NCBI RefSeq assembly: GCF_016428915.1
Contig: NZ_JAELTP010000040.1
Span: 1 to 45,753, forward strand
Origin: Pandoraea sp. ASV26
GTDB lineage: Bacteria; Pseudomonadota; Gammaproteobacteria; Burkholderiales; Burkholderiaceae
Length of the DNA stretch: 45,753 nucleotides
Direction of reading: 5' to 3'
The notes below the pieces were generated by a model. It did no database searches. It had not been told where the DNA came from and saw nothing but the letters and a program-made list of their open reading frames with translations. This document shows, one piece after another, positions 41,007 to 45,753 of this stretch. Positions within the stretch are counted from its first letter, which is position 1, and each line of letters starts with the position of its first letter. The position numbers were made by a program, and so were the translations under genes.

Positions 41007-41444
41007 ATGTTGTTTACCCACATCCTCATTCCGACCGACGGCTCGGAGCTATCCGAAAAAGCCGTCACTGGCGGACTCGAATTGGCGCGTGCGCTGGGGG
41101 CGAGAGTGACCGGCTATTGTTGCCTCGCCGAATATCCCTATTCCCCCTTCAGTGAGTACGTACTGGAAGCGCCCGCCACGTTCAGCGAGCGCATTGCCGA
41201 AGAGGCGTGCTCGCATCTCGACAGACTGGCGCAAGCCGCAGCGACGGCAGGCGTGCCGTTCGACCGTGACAGCTCCACCTTCCCTGCACCCTATCTGGGC
41301 ATCATCGACGCCGCAGAACGTCACGGGTGCGACGTCATCCTGATGGCCTCGCACGGGCGGCGGGGTCTCACCAGCCTGTTGCTGGGCAGCGAGACGCAGC
41401 GTGTGCTCGTGCACTCGAAGATCCCGGTACTCGTCTACCGCTGA
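41007..41444 (+). CDS. Universal stress protein, UspA family
   Basis: 145 residues of the Usp fold; ATG at 41007 with GGGAGG 5 bases upstream. N-terminal HILIPTDGSELSEKAV, then DVILMASHGRRGLTSLLLGS followed by ETQRVLVHSKIPVLVYR. The G-x2-G-x9-G-S/T pattern fits the ATP-binding subgroup. Role is general stress endurance; the exact ligand and partner are unknown. Its neighbours (LysR, AceB, AceA) suggest a link to carbon-limitation physiology only by position. Confidence 0.93.
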   Translation: MLFTHILIPTDGSELSEKAVTGGLELARALGARVTGYCCLAEYPYSPFSEYVLEAPATFSERIAEEACSHLDRLAQAAATAGVPFDRDSSTFPAPYLGIIDAAERHGCDVILMASHGRRGLTSLLLGSETQRVLVHSKIPVLVYR

Positions 41445-41472
41445 TCGGCCCCGGCCAATTCGGCAGTCCATG

Positions 41473-41513
41473 AAAAAAGGCCCGTGAGCGGGATAAGCTC
41501 ACGGGCCTCTTCT
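41473..41513 (-). terminator. Strong Rho-independent terminator of aceA (weaker for usp on +)
   Basis: A 12-bp perfect stem: 41478-41489 with 41497-41508, 7-base loop. Reading the minus strand it is followed by TTTTTT, ideal for aceA. Reading plus, it is followed only by TCTTCT, so usp would stop less efficiently. Confidence 0.88.
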
Positions 41514-41532
41514 CGTTCAGGCGTGCATTGCC

Positions 41533-41653
41533 GCCCTGACCGCGACGGGACCGCAGTCAGGGCCGCCCCGGCCGGATAGGCCGGACGCGCGGTCCTCGGT
41601 CATGACGCAGCGACGTTCCACCCGCGACGATGTGCCCCCACGCGCATCGTCGC
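41533..41653 (-). other. Three additional hairpins in the aceA 3' region
   Basis: GCCCTGAC/GTCAGGGC (41533-41540 with 41556-41563), CCGGCC/GGCCGG (41568-41573 with 41579-41584) and GCGACGATG/CATCGTCGC (41624-41632 with 41645-41653). Together with the terminator they fill the 200 bases after aceA with structured RNA. No T-run follows these three. Confidence 0.5.
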
Positions 41654-41685
41654 TGGCGGGCGCGCCGCGCCCTCCCTCAGCCCTG

Positions 41686-43008
<1,323 letters not shown>

Positions 43009-43224
43009 GATGATCTCTCCTGGTTTCTCGATACAAATAAAAGAGGGGTGATGCTTTGCTGCCGCGTCGTCGCCCGGATTGCGGTTGACCGCTTTCGGCG
43101 TATCAAAATCGGCAGGTCTTGTATAAGAGTTTAGGGATTTCTCATGCGATGCAACAGAACGAATCAGTGCCTTATCGAATATTTTTAATTCATATAAATC
43201 ATATACATAACAAAATAATTTCTT

Positions 43225-43263
43225 GATGTGAAACGATGTTTTCCTTCCTGAAATCACATCGTT
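43225..43263. promoter_or_regulatory. Overlapping inverted repeats upstream of aceA
   Basis: GATGTGA (43225-43231) matches TCACATC (43254-43260), and AACGATGT (43232-43239) matches ACATCGTT (43256-43263). Both left arms can pair with nearly the same right arm. Could be operator half-sites or alternative RNA structures, about 220-255 bases before the aceA start. Confidence 0.4.
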
Positions 43264-43311
43264 GTGCCAAGCAGCGCAAATTTTTACGCACCGCAAAGGC
43301 ATTCCACATCA

Positions 43312-43343
43312 TGAAAAAAGCCGGTAACGACAGTTATCGGCTT
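43312..43343 (-). terminator. Rho-independent terminator of the DMT transporter gene
   Basis: Minus strand: AAGCCGATAAC (43343-43333), a 4-base loop, GTTACCGGCTT (43328-43318; one A-C mismatch) and TTTTTTCAT. Lies 44 bases after the transporter stop. Confidence 0.82.
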
Positions 43344-43386
43344 CGATCGAGCTTGCCTGTGACCGGGCGAATTCACCCGGCGGCGG

Positions 43387-44334
43387 TCATGACACCGCGC
43401 GACGGGTGGCCGGCACGACCTTCGGCGGCTTGCACACGAGCCACACGGCGAGCGCGATGAAACAGCCACCGAAGAAGTGAGCCATCGTGACGGCTTCGTT
43501 CAGGAACAAGGCGCCCCACAGCACGCCGAACGGCGGAATGAGAAACGTGACGGTGAGCGAGCGCAGCGGGCCGAGATCCGCGATCAGACGGAAGAACAAC
43601 ATATAGGCCACCGCACTGCACAGGAAGCCGAGCGCGAGCATCGCCGCCCACACACCGCCAGTGGCCGGGCCGGGAACGCCGGACGTCGCCGACACGTAAC
43701 CGAAGAAGGGCAGCAGCACGAGGGCGGCGCCCAGTTGACTGCCGAACGCCACGAGCTTGGCGTCGAGACCGCCGCGCTCGGTGATCCAGCGCCTGGTGAG
43801 ATAGCCCGCCAGACCGTAGCAGGACGTGGCGACGAGACACGCCAACGCCCCCATGAGCACCGGCGCCGACATCGAGACCGGTCCGGTTCGCGTCAGTACG
43901 GCGACACCGGCCAGGCCGAGCAACACGCCTAGCCCCTTGGCGCCGGTCAGACGCTCCCGAAAGAACAGCGCGCCGATGATCACGCCCATGAGCGGCGTGG
44001 TCGCGTTGAAGATGGCGGAGTAACCAGCCGGCAGCACACGTGCGGCGAGACAGTACATCACGAACGGAATGCCCGAATTGATCACGCCGAGCACCATCGA
44101 AGCGCCGAGCAGCCCCTTGAACTCCCATCGCACGCGCAACACCAGAAGGATGACGGCCAGACCGATGGCACCGAGCGTCACGCGCAGGAACGCCGTGGGC
44201 AGTGGCCCAAGCGACGGAACGATGATGCGCATGAAAAGAAAGCTCGCGCCCCAGATGGCGGAGAGCGTCAATAGACGAGCGATGTCGGACGAGCGCATGG
44301 TCGGAGGGGCGGCACGCGTGGCCGCCATAAGCAT
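43387..44334 (-). CDS. DMT-superfamily (EamA-type) transporter
   Basis: About ten transmembrane helices in two EamA repeats (LLTLSAIWGASFLFMRIIVP at the first; GALACLVATSCYGLAGYLT opening the second; PPFGVLWGALFLNEAVTMAH near the end). 315 residues from the ATG at 44334; other possible starts are GTG 44364 and ATG 44298 (MRSSDIARLL), and none has a good ribosome-binding site. Likely an exporter of a small metabolite, substrate not readable. Divergent from the QueF-like gene, with a shared upstream region of about 200 bases, and closed by its own terminator. Not closely similar to the transporter at 15.3-16.3 kb. Confidence 0.86.
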   Translation of the reverse strand: MLMAATRAAPPTMRSSDIARLLTLSAIWGASFLFMRIIVPSLGPLPTAFLRVTLGAIGLAVILLVLRVRWEFKGLLGASMVLGVINSGIPFVMYCLAARVLPAGYSAIFNATTPLMGVIIGALFFRERLTGAKGLGVLLGLAGVAVLTRTGPVSMSAPVLMGALACLVATSCYGLAGYLTRRWITERGGLDAKLVAFGSQLGAALVLLPFFGYVSATSGVPGPATGGVWAAMLALGFLCSAVAYMLFFRLIADLGPLRSLTVTFLIPPFGVLWGALFLNEAVTMAHFFGGCFIALAVWLVCKPPKVVPATRRAVS

Positions 44335-44538
44335 GGGAATACACGAATCGTCCCATATCGACACCCGGCATGCTGGTCATAATCGGACATGACGGCACAA
44401 GCACGATTCAGCCCATCGTCAAACCCCATGGCGCGATATTCCGGACGCCCCACACCTCGTTTTCAGAATCGACGCATTGAACAAGTGAGACATCGCGCGA
44501 TATGGTGATCGACCGACCCATCGGACATTTCACAACCC

Positions 44539-45549
44539 ATGACGCATCGCGCTTCGATCTCCGATTCGATCTCCGACTCGATCTCCGCTTCGATCTCCGA
44601 TTCGCTTCCTGATTCGTTTCCTAACCCGCTCCCTGATTCGCTCTCCAAACCGTACACCGATTCGTACACCGATTCACCCGCCTCATCCGCGCTCGCCGGA
44701 TGCCATCCGCCAGCGGCGTCGCCAACGAGCCACGCCAACAGCATCCGTCCGCTTCGCCGCGTGCGCTTGCCGCATCGAACGCTCTCGCCTGATGTGTCGT
44801 CTGGTGCGTCATCTGATGCATCGCCAGTTTTGACACCGCGAGGCTACGACCTCTGGAATCACTATGAAGTCGCGTGGCTCGACATGCACGAGCGGCCGCA
44901 GATCGCTGTGCTGGAACTCATCATTCCGTGCGACTCCCCGTACACGCTGGAGATGTCGGACGCGCATCGCTATTTCCTCACGTTGCGCGAGCAGCGCTTT
45001 GAATCCACCGATTCGCTTGAAGCTCACGTGGCGGGCGAACTGTCCCGTCACCTGCAAGCTTATGTTCTCGTGCGCACCACACCCGTGAGGCAAGCCGTGC
45101 GCACGACCGCCGCGTGCGGGCCCGACGCGCAGAGTCTCGACCTGGCGCCGGTGAGCGTCGTGCGCGGCGGCGTACAGGCGAGTCTGCTTCGTCATGCCCG
45201 TCACACCGACGCGTCGCCTGCATCGCCCGTCCGTGAATGCCTGACCTCCGACCTGTTGAGCGTGCGATGCCCACTGACCGGTGGCGTCGATTACGGCACG
45301 GTATGGTTTGAGTACACGGGCGACCCCATCTGTCGGCATTCGCTGCTGGCCTACGTGCTGTCGTATCGCGATAGCGCGATGTTCATCGAACAATGTGTCG
45401 AAAGCCTCTTCGCCGACGTGCTCGCAAGATGCGCCCCAACGCGGCTGGCGGTCGGCGCACGCTTTACCCGACGCCACGGCATCGACATCAACCCCGTGCG
45501 CTCCACGCATGCGATTGCCATCACCAACATCCGCACCGTCCGCCAATGA
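44539..45549 (+). CDS. queF: QueF-like protein (diverged 7-cyano-7-deazaguanine reductase family) with Ser/Asp-rich tail
   Basis: 336 residues. From about 101 to the end it aligns with two-domain QueF (preQ0 to preQ1, NADPH-dependent): RGYDLWNHYEVAWLD, then SVRCPLTGGVDYG with catalytic Cys244 and Asp251, EQCVESLFADVL with Glu284, and C-terminal ARFTRRHGIDINPVRS. Two key elements differ from the family as I know it: the QueF signature (ESKSFKLY type) reads EMSDAHRY at 138-145, and the His before Glu284 (FHEQC in E. coli) is Ile283. It may therefore not be a normal reductase. Residues 6-46 are a Ser/Asp/Pro repeat from a 12-bp minisatellite; the tail may be non-essential, and a GTG at 44761 is an alternative start. 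No good ribosome-binding site is seen. Overlaps the next gene by ATGA. Confidence 0.8.
   Translation: MTHRASISDSISDSISASISDSLPDSFPNPLPDSLSKPYTDSYTDSPASSALAGCHPPAASPTSHANSIRPLRRVRLPHRTLSPDVSSGASSDASPVLTPRGYDLWNHYEVAWLDMHERPQIAVLELIIPCDSPYTLEMSDAHRYFLTLREQRFESTDSLEAHVAGELSRHLQAYVLVRTTPVRQAVRTTAACGPDAQSLDLAPVSVVRGGVQASLLRHARHTDASPASPVRECLTSDLLSVRCPLTGGVDYGTVWFEYTGDPICRHSLLAYVLSYRDSAMFIEQCVESLFADVLARCAPTRLAVGARFTRRHGIDINPVRSTHAIAITNIRTVRQ
44551..44676 (+). repeat. 12-bp minisatellite, about 10.5 copies
   Basis: Units of the type GATTCGATCTCC start every 12 bases from 44551 (44551, 44563, 44575 and so on to 44659) plus a half unit. The first four are nearly identical; later ones drift (GATTCGCTTCCT, AAACCGTACACC). 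In frame it encodes four-residue units such as DSIS, DSLP and DSYT. Confidence 0.92.
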
Positions 45550-45753
45550 CTGCCATGACCGCCATGACTGATCTCGCCGCCTCCACACCGCCCCCGTCTC
45601 CCGCCAACCCTTCGCGTCAGGCCACACGCATCACCCCGGCGGTGATCGTGCTCGCGATCGCCTTCGTGAGCTTCCTGCTGATCTCCAACGCGCTCGGCGC
45701 TCGCGTGTGTGAAGTCACGCTGCCCTGGTCGACCGGGGGTGAACCGTTCCGGC
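45546..45753 (+). CDS. Membrane protein, N-terminal part (possible queuosine-precursor transporter, VUT family); cut by window end
   Basis: 69 codons are visible. The first ATG (45546) overlaps the QueF-like stop by ATGA, so translation is coupled; two more in-frame ATGs follow at 9-base steps (MTAMTAMTD), and the true start could be any of them. A Pro/Ser-rich stretch of about 20 residues leads into one hydrophobic helix (ITPAVIVLAIAFVSFLLISN). The LISNALGAR end of this helix and the following segment resemble the first helix of VUT/YhhQ-type queuosine-precursor transporters (pattern LxSNxxGAxK), but with only one helix visible this is a guess supported by the QueF-like neighbour. Confidence 0.55.
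   Translation, partial: MTAMTAMTDLAASTPPPSPANPSRQATRITPAVIVLAIAFVSFLLISNALGARVCEVTLPWSTGGEPFR

Larger units (their letters stand above)
43009..43386. other. AT-rich control region upstream of aceA
   Basis: 378 bases. Bases 43110-43230 are very AT-rich and must hold the aceA promoter (minus strand), though no single -35/-10 pair stands out. Overlapping inverted repeats lie at 43225-43263. The terminator of the upstream transporter gene is at 43312-43343, so aceA is an independent unit. Confidence 0.6.

Overview
The window is a GC-rich chromosomal segment of a betaproteobacterium of the order Burkholderiales. Gene order (glnD-rluB; smc-zipA-ligA-def; dapC-dapD-yffB-dapE-prmB; tsaB-rimI-UDG-DUF1853) and protein sequences fit Burkholderiaceae, most likely Pandoraea or a close relative; the genus is an inference. 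I see no rRNA, tRNA, CRISPR array, insertion sequence or phage gene. Most of the window is vertically inherited housekeeping DNA.

Layout. 1-4.6 kb: glnD (PII uridylylation) overlapping an RluB-type pseudouridine synthase whose N-terminal tail is built of 99-bp repeats, closed by a terminator. 4.6-7.2 kb: an AT-richer accessory patch with a LuxR-type regulator, a small Cys-rich secreted protein and several palindromes. 7.2-16.3 kb, minus strand: a DMT exporter, then smc, zipA, ligA and def (chromosome segregation, division, ligation, deformylation). 16.6-24.9 kb, plus strand: lysine/meso-diaminopimelate genes dapC, dapD, dapE with an ArsC/Spx-like protein between them, then prmB, cardiolipin synthase and a YheS-type ABC-F ATPase, ending at a bidirectional terminator. 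25-27.4 kb, minus: radA and alr. 27.8-29.9 kb, plus: lplT and thiD. 30-33.4 kb, minus: tsaB-rimI-UDG-DUF1853, tightly packed. 33.9-35.7 kb: a RhlE-type RNA helicase with a long leader. 35.9-43 kb: prolyl aminopeptidase and the glyoxylate-shunt enzymes AceB and AceA, separated by a HAD dehalogenase, a LysR regulator and a universal stress protein. 43.4-45.75 kb: a second DMT exporter and, divergently, a degenerate QueF-like gene coupled to a truncated membrane-protein gene.

How genes work together. dapC/dapD/dapE give successive steps of the succinylase route to meso-DAP, and Alr supplies D-alanine for the same peptidoglycan. Cls and LplT act on phospholipids. TsaB (tRNA t6A), RimI, PrmB, RluB, RhlE, YheS and Def all serve the translation machinery. 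SMC, ZipA, LigA, RadA and the FeS uracil-DNA glycosylase serve chromosome maintenance and division. AceA and AceB form the glyoxylate bypass.

Most unusual item: the protein at 44539-45549 is clearly a homologue of the queuosine enzyme QueF. It keeps the catalytic Cys and Asp but has lost the NADPH/substrate signature motif and the catalytic His, and it carries a Ser/Asp/Pro tail made by a 12-bp minisatellite. It overlaps by ATGA a gene whose start resembles the VUT/YhhQ queuosine-precursor transporter family. This is the best candidate in the window for an undescribed function. The LuxR plus secreted-protein patch is second.
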